From positions 1-64,000 of the forward strand of contig NZ_ANNG01000031.1 in NCBI RefSeq assembly GCF_000466685.1: 64,000 bases of DNA, read 5' to 3'. Positions 37,650 to 46,315 of the stretch are shown piece by piece (positions within the stretch are counted from its first letter, which is position 1; every line of letters begins with the position of its first letter). Origin of the DNA: Campylobacter concisus UNSWCS (GTDB lineage Bacteria; Campylobacterota; Campylobacteria; Campylobacterales; Campylobacteraceae). Under the pieces are notes generated by a model that worked only from the letters and a program-made list of their open reading frames with translations, was not told the origin of the DNA and ran no database searches. The translations under genes were made by a program, and so were the position numbers.

Positions 37650-38333
37650 TCAGCGAGATGCCGCGTGAATAAGCCCTAGAAAATTATTCGCATCCCAGCT
37701 GGCTGTGCCTACTAAAACCCCATCGCAGCTTTTGATACCTGCGATATCAGCGATGTTTGCCGCATTGACGCTTCCACCGTAAAGTAGTGGCACATTTGCC
37801 TTTGTCTTTAAAAAACTTAGCACCTCATCTATCTGCTCTATGCTAGCGCTCCTGCCGGTTCCTATCGCCCAGATCGGCTCGTAGGCGATGACTAAATTTT
37901 TATAATCTAGGTCTATATTTTCAAGCTGACGGCTTAGAAATTCTTTGGTAGCTCCGCTTTCGTTTGTGCTTAAATTTTCGCCGATGCAGTAGATGACATT
38001 CCAGCCATTTTTTGCGGCAAAGTCAAATTTCGCTCGCAAAAACTCCTCGCTCTCGCTTAAAATTTCACGCCTCTCAGAGTGGCCGATCAGCACGTCTTTG
38101 ATATCAAATTCATCAAGCATTGCCTTGCCGATCTCGCCTGTAAATGCCCCACTTTCGCACGGGTAGAAATTCTGCGCCCCAAGCCTAAAAATATGCCTTT
38201 TTTCATAAAAGGCGCTAGCTGGAGCAAATACGCTCACGTCGTCGTTTGCGCTTAAATTTTCGTCTAAAATTTTCGCGTACTCTCTAAAGCTCTCTCTTGT
38301 GTGGTTGCACTTTAAATTCGCTAGAAATTTCAA
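37650..38333 (-). CDS. tpiA: Triosephosphate isomerase
   Basis: The 227-residue TIM barrel is slightly shorter than most. It has NLKCNHT (catalytic Lys), VLIGHSERRE (catalytic His), VIAYEPIWAIGTGRSA (catalytic Glu) and LLYGGSVNAAN. It interconverts dihydroxyacetone phosphate and glyceraldehyde 3-phosphate. It is the third gene of gapA-pgk-tpiA and follows pgk by 3 bp. Confidence 0.95.
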   Translation of the reverse strand: MKFLANLKCNHTRESFREYAKILDENLSANDDVSVFAPASAFYEKRHIFRLGAQNFYPCESGAFTGEIGKAMLDEFDIKDVLIGHSERREILSESEEFLRAKFDFAAKNGWNVIYCIGENLSTNESGATKEFLSRQLENIDLDYKNLVIAYEPIWAIGTGRSASIEQIDEVLSFLKTKANVPLLYGGSVNAANIADIAGIKSCDGVLVGTASWDANNFLGLIHAASR

Positions 38334-38336
38334 GAC

Positions 38337-39536
38337 CTACTCCTCTTTTCTAAGCGGCTTTATGCCAGGTAGCTCTTTGCCTTCAATGAGCTCCAAGCTA
38401 GCACCACCGCCGGTTGAGATAAATGTCATCTCATCAGCGTCTCCAGCGCGCTCGACCACATCAGCCGTATCGCCACCGCCAACGACGGTTGTCGCGTGAG
38501 TGTCGATGATAGCGTGGCTCATTTTGATGCTACCTTTGCTAAATTTATCCATCTCAAAAACGCCCATAGGTCCGTTCCACCAGATGGTTTGCGCATCGGC
38601 GATGACCTCTTTAAATAGCCTAATGGACGCTGGCCCGATATCAAGCCCCATCCAGCCATTTGGGATCTCTTGAGCTGGGACGTATTTTACGGCACTTTCA
38701 GCTGAAAATGTCTGAGCAGCGACGACGTCTACTGGCAGATAAATTTTGACACCTAGCTCCCTGCCCTTACGCAAAATTTCGCGCGCATCTTCGATGAGCT
38801 CCTCTTCAAGGAGCGAATTTCCGATATTTTCACCCATTGATTTTAAAAATGTAAATGCCATGCCACCGCCGATTATGAGCTTATCAACACGTGGCAGAAG
38901 GTTATGCAACGCTTGAAGCTTGCCGCTCACCTTTGAGCCGCCCACAACTGCGACAAATGGACGTGATGGATGTTTTATAAGATTTTGAGCGAAATTTATC
39001 TCTTTTTGTAGTAAAAATCCCGCTGCCTTGTGCTTCTCGTCGTAAAATTTAGTGATCGCCTCAACCGATGCGTGAGCTCTGTGGCAAACGCCAAATGCGT
39101 CATTGATGTAAAATTCGCCAAATTCTGAAAGCTCTTTTGCCAAAACCTCATCGTTTTTGGTTTCGCCCTTTTCAAAACGTAAATTTTCTATCATCAAAAT
39201 TTCGCCAGCTTTTAGAGCCTCAGCCTTTGTCTTAGCGTCATTTCCGATCACATCTTCAGCAAATATCACCTCTCTATCAAGCAGTCTTGATAGCCTTTTT
39301 GCTACGCCTTGAAGTGAAAATTTCTCTTCGTAACCATTTTTTGGACGACCCAAGTGACTAGCCAAAACTACGCTGCAGCCGTTATCTAGACAGTAGCGGA
39401 TAGTTGGTATCGCTGAGCGGATCCTGCGGTCATCAGTGATGTTTAAAAACTCGTCCATAGGCACGTTAAAATCGCACCTTATAAAGACTTTTGCACCATT
39501 AAGCTCAAGGTCGTTGATCGATAAAATATCACTCAT
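38337..39536 (-). CDS. pgk: Phosphoglycerate kinase
   Basis: The 399-residue kinase shows [21 protein letters not shown], the hinge region [22 protein letters not shown] and the ATP-site [10 protein letters not shown]. It is normal length and lies 16 bp after gapA. Confidence 0.96.
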   Translation of the reverse strand: MSDILSINDLELNGAKVFIRCDFNVPMDEFLNITDDRRIRSAIPTIRYCLDNGCSVVLASHLGRPKNGYEEKFSLQGVAKRLSRLLDREVIFAEDVIGNDAKTKAEALKAGEILMIENLRFEKGETKNDEVLAKELSEFGEFYINDAFGVCHRAHASVEAITKFYDEKHKAAGFLLQKEINFAQNLIKHPSRPFVAVVGGSKVSGKLQALHNLLPRVDKLIIGGGMAFTFLKSMGENIGNSLLEEELIEDAREILRKGRELGVKIYLPVDVVAAQTFSAESAVKYVPAQEIPNGWMGLDIGPASIRLFKEVIADAQTIWWNGPMGVFEMDKFSKGSIKMSHAIIDTHATTVVGGGDTADVVERAGDADEMTFISTGGGASLELIEGKELPGIKPLRKEE

Positions 39537-39552
39537 TTTTCACCCTTTAAAT

Positions 39553-40551
39553 TTACTTTGTAGCCACGATCTTAGCAAGATCTACAAGCCTTGTTGAATA
39601 GCCCCACTCGTTGTCGTACCACGCAAAGACCTTCACCATATCATCAACGATGACCTGCGTAGTGTCGCTCGCTACGATGCTGCTAAAGGTGCTCGTGCAA
39701 AAGTCGCTGCTAACTCTGTAGTCGTCATCGACAAATAAAATTCCCTTTAAATTTGACTCCGCAGCCGCTCTAAATGCTTCGTTTATCTCCTCTTTGCTAG
39801 CTGGTCTTTTTAAAACCGCCGTTAGATCGACCATTGAGACGTTTGCCACTGGCACGCGCACTGCTTGGCCGTGTAGTTTGCCGCTTAGCTCTGGAAGCAC
39901 TTTAGCGATAGCTTTTGCAGCACCTGTGGTCGTAGGTCCGATATTTAGCGCTGCAGCACGTGAGCGGCGGAAGTCTTTTGCCTTTACATCTACTAAGCTC
40001 TGACCATTTGTATATGCGTGGATCGTGGTCATCAGCCCTTTTACGATACCAAATTTATCATTTAGCACCTTTGCAACTGGAGCTAGGCCGTTTGTAGTGC
40101 AGCTTGCATTTGAGACGATCGCTTCGCCCGCGTATTTATCGTCGTTTACGCCCACTACAAAGGTCGCCGTGTCGTCTTTTGCGGGAGCGCTCATGACGAC
40201 TTTTTTGACGCCACGAGCTAGATATGGCTCACATTTTTCAGTGGTTAAAAACTTGCCCGTACACTCTAAAACCACGTCTACACCGTAGTCTGCGTAGCTA
40301 AGCTCGTTTAGATCTCTTGTAGAAAAAACTCTTATCTTTTTGCCATTTACTTCTATAAATTCGTCGCTTATCACCTTAACGTCTTGCTTAAATTCGCCGT
40401 GCACGCTGTCATATTTAAGCAAATACCTCGTCATATCCCTTGTTGCGGTGTCGTTAATAGCGACAAGCTCAACATCGTCTCGCTCTAAAATAATACGAGC
40501 AGCACACCTACCGATACGCCCAAAGCCGTTTATTGCTACTTTAACTGACAT
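39553..40551 (-). CDS. gapA: Glyceraldehyde-3-phosphate dehydrogenase
   Basis: This enzyme of 332 residues has INGFGRIGR for NAD binding, the catalytic SNASCTTNGLAP near residue 150 and HAYTNGQS. The frame is open to 40617, but GGAGC precedes ATG 40551, which gives the standard MSVKVAINGFGR start. On the minus strand a TAGAAT -10 box at 40581-40586 lies about 30 bp upstream. It is the first gene of gapA-pgk-tpiA and divergent from nadD. Confidence 0.95.
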   Translation of the reverse strand: MSVKVAINGFGRIGRCAARIILERDDVELVAINDTATRDMTRYLLKYDSVHGEFKQDVKVISDEFIEVNGKKIRVFSTRDLNELSYADYGVDVVLECTGKFLTTEKCEPYLARGVKKVVMSAPAKDDTATFVVGVNDDKYAGEAIVSNASCTTNGLAPVAKVLNDKFGIVKGLMTTIHAYTNGQSLVDVKAKDFRRSRAAALNIGPTTTGAAKAIAKVLPELSGKLHGQAVRVPVANVSMVDLTAVLKRPASKEEINEAFRAAAESNLKGILFVDDDYRVSSDFCTSTFSSIVASDTTQVIVDDMVKVFAWYDNEWGYSTRLVDLAKIVATK

Positions 40552-40566
40552 CTTAGCTCCTTTTGA

Positions 40567-40586
40567 TATAATTACGCCTAATTCTA
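40567..40586. promoter_or_regulatory. Overlapping divergent -10 boxes of nadD and gapA
   Basis: TATAAT on the plus strand (40567-40572, context TTTTGATATAATT) faces nadD, with a leader of about 50 bases. TGTAGAAT on the minus strand (box 40581-40586) faces gapA. The boxes are back to back, so polymerases would compete. Confidence 0.45.
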
Positions 40587-40630
40587 CAAAAAAGAATTTT
40601 AAAACAAATATAAACAAGGCACTTTAATAG

Positions 40631-41512
40631 ATGAAGTTAGCACTTTTTGGCGGGAGCTTTGATCCGGTTCATTTAGGACACGATAGCATTGTGAAAATGG
40701 CACTAAGCGGCCTTGATATCGACAAGCTCATCATCATGCCAACTTTTATAAGTCCCTTTAAGAGCGAATTTTCAGCTCCGCCAGAGCTTCGCCTAAAGTG
40801 GATAAGAGAAATTTGGGGCGGCCTAGAGAAGGTCGAGATCTCAGACTATGAGATAAATTTAGCTCGCCCAGTGCCTACCATAGAGACGGTTAAGTATTTG
40901 TATGAGAAATTCAAGATAGAGAAATTTTATCTCATAATAGGCGCGGACCACCTAGCTACGCTTGATAAGTGGCATGGCTACGAGGAGCTAAAAAATTTGG
41001 TGCAGTTTGTGATCGCTAAGCGCAATCACATAGAAATTCCACAAAATTTACAAAAAATGGACGTGCATGTGGATGTTAGCTCATCGCAGATCAGGCACCA
41101 AAAGGGGCTTGATGAGCTGCCTAGCGAGATAAAAGATGAGATTATAAATTTTTACCAAGGATTAAAGATGCAGGAAAGATCGATGCAAGAGCGCACCGAA
41201 AGTATAGTTAAGGTTTTAGACGCAAAAAAGGCTGAAGAGATACAAGTGTTTGATATGAGCGGGGATGATTATTTCGTAAAGGCCGTAGTTATCGCTACTA
41301 CGCTTGGTGAGAGGCACGCTTACTCACTAGGAGAAGACCTAAAAGAGGAGCTTAAGCCTCTTGGAGAGAAATTTATAGGCACTGAGAGCTCGCCTGATTG
41401 GATCGTGATGGACCTTGGCGACATTTTGATACACCTTTTAAGCCCAGCCTACAGAGCAAAATACAACATCGAAGAGTTTTTGCAAAAACTAAAAACTAGC
41501 AAAGAGTCTTAA
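40631..41512 (+). CDS. nadD: NadD-RsfS fusion (nicotinate-nucleotide adenylyltransferase and ribosome silencing factor)
   Basis: Residues 1 to about 178 are NadD: GGSFDPVHLGH at 7-17, and VDVSSSQIRHQKG near the end of the domain. From about residue 185 the same frame continues as a complete RsfS/Iojap protein of about 109 residues (VKVLDAKKAEEIQVFDMS and the DLGDILIHLLSPAYRAKY block). NadD makes deamido-NAD; RsfS blocks 50S-30S joining in starvation. In C. jejuni these are two adjacent genes as I recall. At the junction AAGGA lies about 6 bases before ATG 41169 and a TAA occurs one frame off, so RsfS may also be made separately from the internal start. Confidence 0.85.
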   Translation: MKLALFGGSFDPVHLGHDSIVKMALSGLDIDKLIIMPTFISPFKSEFSAPPELRLKWIREIWGGLEKVEISDYEINLARPVPTIETVKYLYEKFKIEKFYLIIGADHLATLDKWHGYEELKNLVQFVIAKRNHIEIPQNLQKMDVHVDVSSSQIRHQKGLDELPSEIKDEIINFYQGLKMQERSMQERTESIVKVLDAKKAEEIQVFDMSGDDYFVKAVVIATTLGERHAYSLGEDLKEELKPLGEKFIGTESSPDWIVMDLGDILIHLLSPAYRAKYNIEEFLQKLKTSKES

Positions 41513-42479
41513 CAAAGATAAGCGATGAGCAAATAAGCCATAAAAATATAAAAAATGCTAACAAAAATGGCTTTTTGCCAGTCGCTTTAAATATACTTCT
41601 ATCTATCCCAAAACCCAAAGCACACATCGCGATGCAAAGGCAGATGCTAGCTGAGAGCTTTAAAATTTGCACCAAATTTTCAGGGAAAAATGGCAAAGAC
41701 CTAACGCAGATCGCCACTAGGAAAAATAGCGCAAACCAAGGTATGCTCTTTAGCTTTGAGCCGCCACTATTTTGGCTTAAATTTAAGAAACTTAGCAAAA
41801 ACAAAAATGGCACTAGCATGATGACGCGAAGCATTTTTATGATGATGGCAGAGCCACTTGTTGTGCCGTCAAATGCCGCTGAGGCTGCCACTACATGAGC
41901 TACCTCGTGAAGCGAGCCGCCGATAAAAAAGCCAGTTTGCTGAGGCGTGAGAGCTAGAAATTTAGCGATAAATGGATAGATAAACATGCCAATCGTCCCA
42001 AATAGCACCACCGTGCAAATGGCGATAGCAAGCTTGTTTGCGTCTGCTTTTATCTCATTTTGAGTAGCCATGACAGCAGCTGCGCCACATATGCTTGCCC
42101 CTGAGCCAATGAGCACGGCACTATCCTTGCTAAGCCCCAAAGCCTTAGCGGTAAAAAGCGCAAAGCAAAAGGTCGCAAAGACCATAAAAGCTGCGTATAT
42201 CACGCCAAGAACTCCGACACTTGCGATCTCACTAAGGCTTATATTGAAGCCAAAAAGTATGATGCCTAGCCTTAAAATTTGCTTCCCAGCGATCGCTACT
42301 ACGCCACTACTTTTTAAAATTTGAGTCTGTTTGGTGAAAAGATTTGCAAAAATGGCGCCAAGAATGATCGAGATGATGAGCGGGCTAGTGTGAAATTTAG
42401 CCAAAACCGTGTTTGAGAGCGCAAAAGAAATGGCACAGATCAGCGCCAAAACAAGCACAGCAAGAAATTTTTGAGACAT
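41496..42479 (-). CDS. YeiH-family putative sulfate exporter (UPF0324)
   Basis: The 327-residue inner-membrane protein has about ten hydrophobic segments. It shows SPLIISIILGAIFAN near residue 32, a GSGASICGAAAVMAT block near 128 and GFFIGGSLHEVAHVVAA near 185, all typical of the YeiH/UPF0324 family. Transport substrate is not established for most members; sulfate or taurine-derived anions have been proposed. It converges on the nadD-rsfS gene and overlaps its end by 17 bp. Confidence 0.8.
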   Translation of the reverse strand: MSQKFLAVLVLALICAISFALSNTVLAKFHTSPLIISIILGAIFANLFTKQTQILKSSGVVAIAGKQILRLGIILFGFNISLSEIASVGVLGVIYAAFMVFATFCFALFTAKALGLSKDSAVLIGSGASICGAAAVMATQNEIKADANKLAIAICTVVLFGTIGMFIYPFIAKFLALTPQQTGFFIGGSLHEVAHVVAASAAFDGTTSGSAIIIKMLRVIMLVPFLFLLSFLNLSQNSGGSKLKSIPWFALFFLVAICVRSLPFFPENLVQILKLSASICLCIAMCALGFGIDRSIFKATGKKPFLLAFFIFLWLICSSLIFVKTLC

Positions 42480-42526
42480 ATTTTAACCTTAACTATTTTT
42501 TTAAAAATGCAATTAGCACGTTTGGG

Positions 42527-42549
42527 TATAATTAGGCGAATTATATAAT
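42527..42549 (+). promoter_or_regulatory. Two candidate -10 boxes before the truncated sugar transferase
   Basis: TATAAT occurs at 42527-42532 and again at 42544-42549, 34 to 56 bp before the start at 42583. AAGGGATAGG provides a ribosome site at about 42569-42578. Confidence 0.45.
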
Positions 42550-42582
42550 GCAAATTTAAAATAAAGATAAAGGGATAGGCCT

Positions 42583-43149
42583 ATGATCATCCTTGGCGAA
42601 AAATATACTTTCACCAAACTCGAGCTAGAGAAGCTTAGGAAGAAATTTGGCCAAGTGAATTTTTTGTCCCATGAAAATAGCGACGCTAAAGCTCTTCGAA
42701 GCGCACTAGAAAATCTCATAAAATCAGGCGATCAAAGGCTAATAGTGCTAAATACCCAAAAGCCCGTTGATAGCAAACTGGTGAGATTTCTCACGCTTTT
42801 GCAGTTTAAAACAAAGTATAAAAAGATCAAATTTCTAAATGTGGAGAGTTTTTTAGAAAATTACTTACAAAAGTGCTACATCCCAGAAAATGGCGAAAAT
42901 TTAAACTTTTTAAACGATATCAAGCCTTATAATGCCTTTGAATACGCCTTAAAACGCGTGATAGACTATATAAGCTGCTCGCTGCTTTTTGTGATACTTT
43001 TTGTACTTAAATTTTACGTAAAGAAAAAGATAGACGAGCAGTCTCCTGGCAGCCTTTATTTTTTGCAAAACAGGGTTGGGCTAGATACTAAAATATTTAA
43101 GTGCTACAAATTTAGAACGATGTATGAAAACTCTGAACACAATCCATAA
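42583..43149 (+). pseudogene. Truncated undecaprenyl-phosphate sugar-1-phosphate transferase
   Basis: The 188 visible residues comprise a soluble N-terminal region and the first part of a bacterial sugar transferase domain. The part seen is the membrane helix YALKRVIDYISCSLLFVILF near residue 125, SPGSLYFLQNRVGLDTKIFK, and CYKFRTM. The gene stops at YENSEHNP. The remaining catalytic part of the family (the RxGxFxRxxxLDELPQ and GPRP blocks, roughly 110-130 residues) is missing. It would have begun polysaccharide synthesis on undecaprenyl phosphate. It is the only plus-strand gene here and ends 46 bp before the minus-strand glycan locus, so a rearrangement at the locus edge probably removed its end. 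Confidence 0.8.
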
Positions 43150-43194
43150 AAATATAAAAGCTTATTTAGTGAGTCGTTTATATTACAAATAAAT

Positions 43195-44094
43195 CTAAGA
43201 GTACCATCTCAAAATTCGTAAAATTTTTGAGATAATTTTATTTAAAACAGTTAAAGAAAAAGCATCTTTAAAAGACATATCTCTTAAAATTCTTAGAATT
43301 TCTCTTGTATTAAGATCCTTCAAAGAAAATAAAATTTCTTTTATATCCATTATGGCCTTTGCTTCATCTAGCCTCTTTAATATATCCTTCTCGCTATACA
43401 TATTCTTTAATTTTTTTAATACAACTTTCACCTCTTTGATGTTATCAAGGCGTTTTGTATTGGAGATACTATTTGCATTAGAAGCCCTATAATACGCAAG
43501 TGGCTCATCTATATAGCATGCCTTTTCGTTTTTTAAAAGCCTAATAAAAAGATCATAATCTCCTGGAAAATTTAAGCTTGAGTCAAACTTATCTTCAATA
43601 TTATCATATGCTTTCTTGGAAATCATAACTGTTAAAATTCCGATAGAATAATTAGCTATTTGGTGTTTAAAAATATATCCCGATGGCTGAGTTTTAACAA
43701 ATAATTTCTTATTTTTATTTTGACCCATAATATAAAAGTTAGTGTAGCAAAGCCCAAAATCACCATTGTGCATTAATGAAATTTGTTTTTCTAACTTATC
43801 ATTTTTCCACAAGTCATCACAGTCTAAAAATGCAATGAAATCACCTTTGGCTTCTTTAACGGCATAATTTCTAGCGCCATAAAGTGGAGCAAACTTTGGA
43901 GCATAGAAATATTTTATTCTACTATCATTATACGATTTTGCAATGTTTGCGCTATTGTCAGTTGATTGATTATCCCAAAAAATTAATTCCCAATTTTTAT
44001 ATGTTTGATTTATTACGCTCTCGATACTTTCTCTTAAGAATTCATCACTATTAAAACAATTCATAATCACCGATACTAGTGGTTTATCTTGCAT
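43195..44094 (-). CDS. Family 2 glycosyltransferase
   Basis: The 299-residue GT-A protein begins PLVSVIMNCFNSDEFLRESI, followed by WDNQSTDNSANIA and the metal-binding FLDCDDLW. The acceptor and sugar are unknown. This is the last gene of the long minus-strand glycan run and the only classical glycosyltransferase in it. It overlaps the upstream aminotransferase by 11 bp. A basic C-terminal segment may bind the membrane. Confidence 0.85.
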   Translation of the reverse strand: MQDKPLVSVIMNCFNSDEFLRESIESVINQTYKNWELIFWDNQSTDNSANIAKSYNDSRIKYFYAPKFAPLYGARNYAVKEAKGDFIAFLDCDDLWKNDKLEKQISLMHNGDFGLCYTNFYIMGQNKNKKLFVKTQPSGYIFKHQIANYSIGILTVMISKKAYDNIEDKFDSSLNFPGDYDLFIRLLKNEKACYIDEPLAYYRASNANSISNTKRLDNIKEVKVVLKKLKNMYSEKDILKRLDEAKAIMDIKEILFSLKDLNTREILRILRDMSFKDAFSLTVLNKIISKILRILRWYS

Positions 44095-45196
44095 AAAATG
44101 TCCTTATCTTATTTACAATAAATTTTACATCATCCATTTTCAAGTCAAAATGACACGGAAGCGTTAAAATTTCATCATATATTTTTTCACTTTTTGGCAA
44201 CGAATATCCGGCATTAAATTTTGTTAGAAGATGATTTGGCTTATAGTGAATACCTGTTTCTATGCCATTCTCTAGTAAAAAATTTCGCAATCCATCTCTA
44301 TTTTTTACCTTTATGACAAAGATATATGGAGCAACATCATCAAAATCAAATTTTAAATAATCAACTTCATCTACATCTTTAAGCAAATCCACATATAGTC
44401 TGGCTAGCTCTTTTCTTTTAGCTATGAAGCCATCTATCCTAGAAAGCTGAGCTATTCCGATTACCGCCATAATATTGCTCATGTGATATCTGAAACCTTG
44501 AAGCTTAACATCAAAATCCCAGCTTCTTTGACCTGAGTACCTTTTTTCACTATCTTTTTCAACTCCAAGAAGCCTCATATCTCTAACTTTTTGTATAAAT
44601 TTTAAATCACTAGATAAAATGGCTCCACCTTCACCACAAGTAATATTTTTTACCCCATCAAAACTAAAACAAATTATATCTCCACTGCTGCCAACTTTCT
44701 TACCATTCCTAAGACAGCCAAATCCTTGAGCAGCATCTTCGACAACCCTTAGTCCAAACTCATTTGCAATTTCATAAATACTTTCCATACTCTTAGATGA
44801 GCTGGCATAATGCACTGGCATAATGGCTCTAGTTTTTTTAGTAATTCTTCTTTTAATATCATCTTTATCGATAAAAATCGTGTCAGGATCTATATCACAA
44901 GGAATAGGTCTTAACCCCAAAGCAGAAATAGCCTGAAAAGACGCAACATAAGTAATAGTTGGAACTAAAATTTCATCGTTTTCGTTAAAATCAAGCGCTG
45001 CAAGAGCCAAATGAAGAGCAGAGGTTCCAGTGTTTACACATACTACTTCCATATCGGTAGCTAAATACTCTTTAATAGCAATTTCAAATTGCATAACATT
45101 TTTACCCATACCAAGATACTCTTCATCAAGCACCTTTAAAACGGCTTGTTTTTCTATATCACCAATTGAAGATTTTGAAAGTCTAATCTTTCTCAT
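44084..45196 (-). CDS. DegT/DnrJ/EryC1-family sugar aminotransferase
   Basis: This PLP enzyme of about 370 residues has CVNTGTSALHLALAAL, VPTITYVAS, VVEDAAQGFG and the PLP-lysine motif FSFDGVKNITCGEGG. It transaminates a keto-sugar nucleotide. Given the CDP-glucose dehydratase and the cupin upstream, a CDP-4-keto- or 3-keto-6-deoxyhexose is a plausible substrate. I chose ATG 45196 (AGGATTAAAA before it) over the open frame to 45238. It overlaps the methyltransferase gene by 14 bp. Confidence 0.85.
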   Translation of the reverse strand: MRKIRLSKSSIGDIEKQAVLKVLDEEYLGMGKNVMQFEIAIKEYLATDMEVVCVNTGTSALHLALAALDFNENDEILVPTITYVASFQAISALGLRPIPCDIDPDTIFIDKDDIKRRITKKTRAIMPVHYASSSKSMESIYEIANEFGLRVVEDAAQGFGCLRNGKKVGSSGDIICFSFDGVKNITCGEGGAILSSDLKFIQKVRDMRLLGVEKDSEKRYSGQRSWDFDVKLQGFRYHMSNIMAVIGIAQLSRIDGFIAKRKELARLYVDLLKDVDEVDYLKFDFDDVAPYIFVIKVKNRDGLRNFLLENGIETGIHYKPNHLLTKFNAGYSLPKSEKIYDEILTLPCHFDLKMDDVKFIVNKIRTFYAR

Positions 45197-45898
45197 TTTT
45201 AATCCTAATCCAATATGATCCATGTTTATGAGTGCCATAAGTTATATTTTCAAAACCAACCTTTTTAAGAAGTATGATATGCTCATCAATATTTCTTAAG
45301 TATCCCCAAAACTGACCCTTATTATATAATCCAAGTAGTGATAAAACAGTTTTTACAATCTCTTTTATACTTGCAACAAATCCTTCTGCTGGCATAATAA
45401 CCTCAGCTAAATAAAATTCTTTAAATCCATATTCATAAACACTTTTTAAAAAATTAGTATACTCTTCATTATTAAAAACATAGTCTATGGTGCTACAATA
45501 ACCAAATTCATATTTTTTCTCATCTTTGACACATTCCGGGAAAAAGCCTATCACGGTTTTACACCCCCCCCATTTGTCAACCACTTAAAATTATTAGAAG
45601 GCTCTATTGCTAATATATTTTTATCGCTATTTTTAATTATAAAATTTTCAATAAAACCGTTACCGCAACCTATAGACAGAATATCCTTATAATTTTTCGA
45701 AAAGATTATAATATCTCTTGCAATATTTGTTTTACGCTCAATATAGTCTTTTGAAAGGTCTTTATATGAATTAAATTTTTTATAAAATAGCTCATAAAAT
45801 TTTTTATAAAACTCATCATCTGCAATTTTCTTAGAATTAAGCTTAGTAAATTCACTAAATTTTATACCAAACCACTCCTTTTGATATATTTTTTTCAC
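45183..45898 (-). CDS. Phase-variable class I SAM methyltransferase, currently out of frame (G8 tract)
   Basis: One methyltransferase is split over two frames at a run of eight G on the coding strand (eight C at 45564-45571). The upstream part (from 45898) has the SAM motif ILSIGCGNGFIENFI and stops a few codons after the tract (GGGVKP). The downstream part continues as CKTVIGFFPECVKDEKKYEFG and runs to 45183. Nine G (or six) would join them into one protein of about 238 residues. This is a classic slipped-strand contingency switch, here in the OFF state. It probably methylates a sugar of the surface glycan; the substrate is unknown. Confidence 0.85.
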
Positions 45899-45907
45899 TT
45901 AAAGCCT

Positions 45908-46315
45908 TTAAAAATTATATTTAATGTTATTAATGTCCATGCTAATAGACTCGTTAGGATCATGCTCTATGCTTGCAATATTTAAAAGCATATTATTCTT
46001 TCCGAGACCACAAAAAGCCATCCATAACCCGTTTTTTATAGTCAGTCTTTGATAATTTTTATGAGATAATTTTACACTTAAGAATTCTTTTTTTATATCA
46101 TCATAAATTACAAATTTAATCTCTCCCAAACAGACTACAATATTAAGCACCATTTGATTGTGTTTCTTCCAGCCTTTTATCTCTTTTTCGTTTATAGTTG
46201 AAAAATACGCCTCTCCAAAGCCACAAAAACCATAATCACTTTGTTTCATCGCATGAAAAATGTCACCCTTTGGATTATAAATTTGTTTTAATGGTGTTAA
46301 AATCACTCCGTCCAT
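45908..46315 (-). CDS. RmlC-like cupin (sugar-nucleotide epimerase or ketoisomerase)
   Basis: The 135-residue cupin contains GEAYFSTINEKEIKGWKKH and LNIVVCLGEIKFVIYDD, the pattern of the small dTDP-4-dehydrorhamnose 3,5-epimerase-like/FdtA group. It follows the CDP-glucose 4,6-dehydratase gene with a 13-bp overlap, so its likely substrate is the CDP-4-keto-6-deoxyglucose that enzyme makes. Epimerase and 3,4-ketoisomerase activities cannot be told apart by eye. Confidence 0.7.
   Translation of the reverse strand: MDGVILTPLKQIYNPKGDIFHAMKQSDYGFCGFGEAYFSTINEKEIKGWKKHNQMVLNIVVCLGEIKFVIYDDIKKEFLSVKLSHKNYQRLTIKNGLWMAFCGLGKNNMLLNIASIEHDPNESISMDINNIKYNF

Noticed and set aside
43150..43194. Insertion sequence or inverted repeat at the edge of the glycan locus
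   Set aside because: The 45 bp contain no transposase remnant or matching terminal repeats; the truncation cause is not visible.
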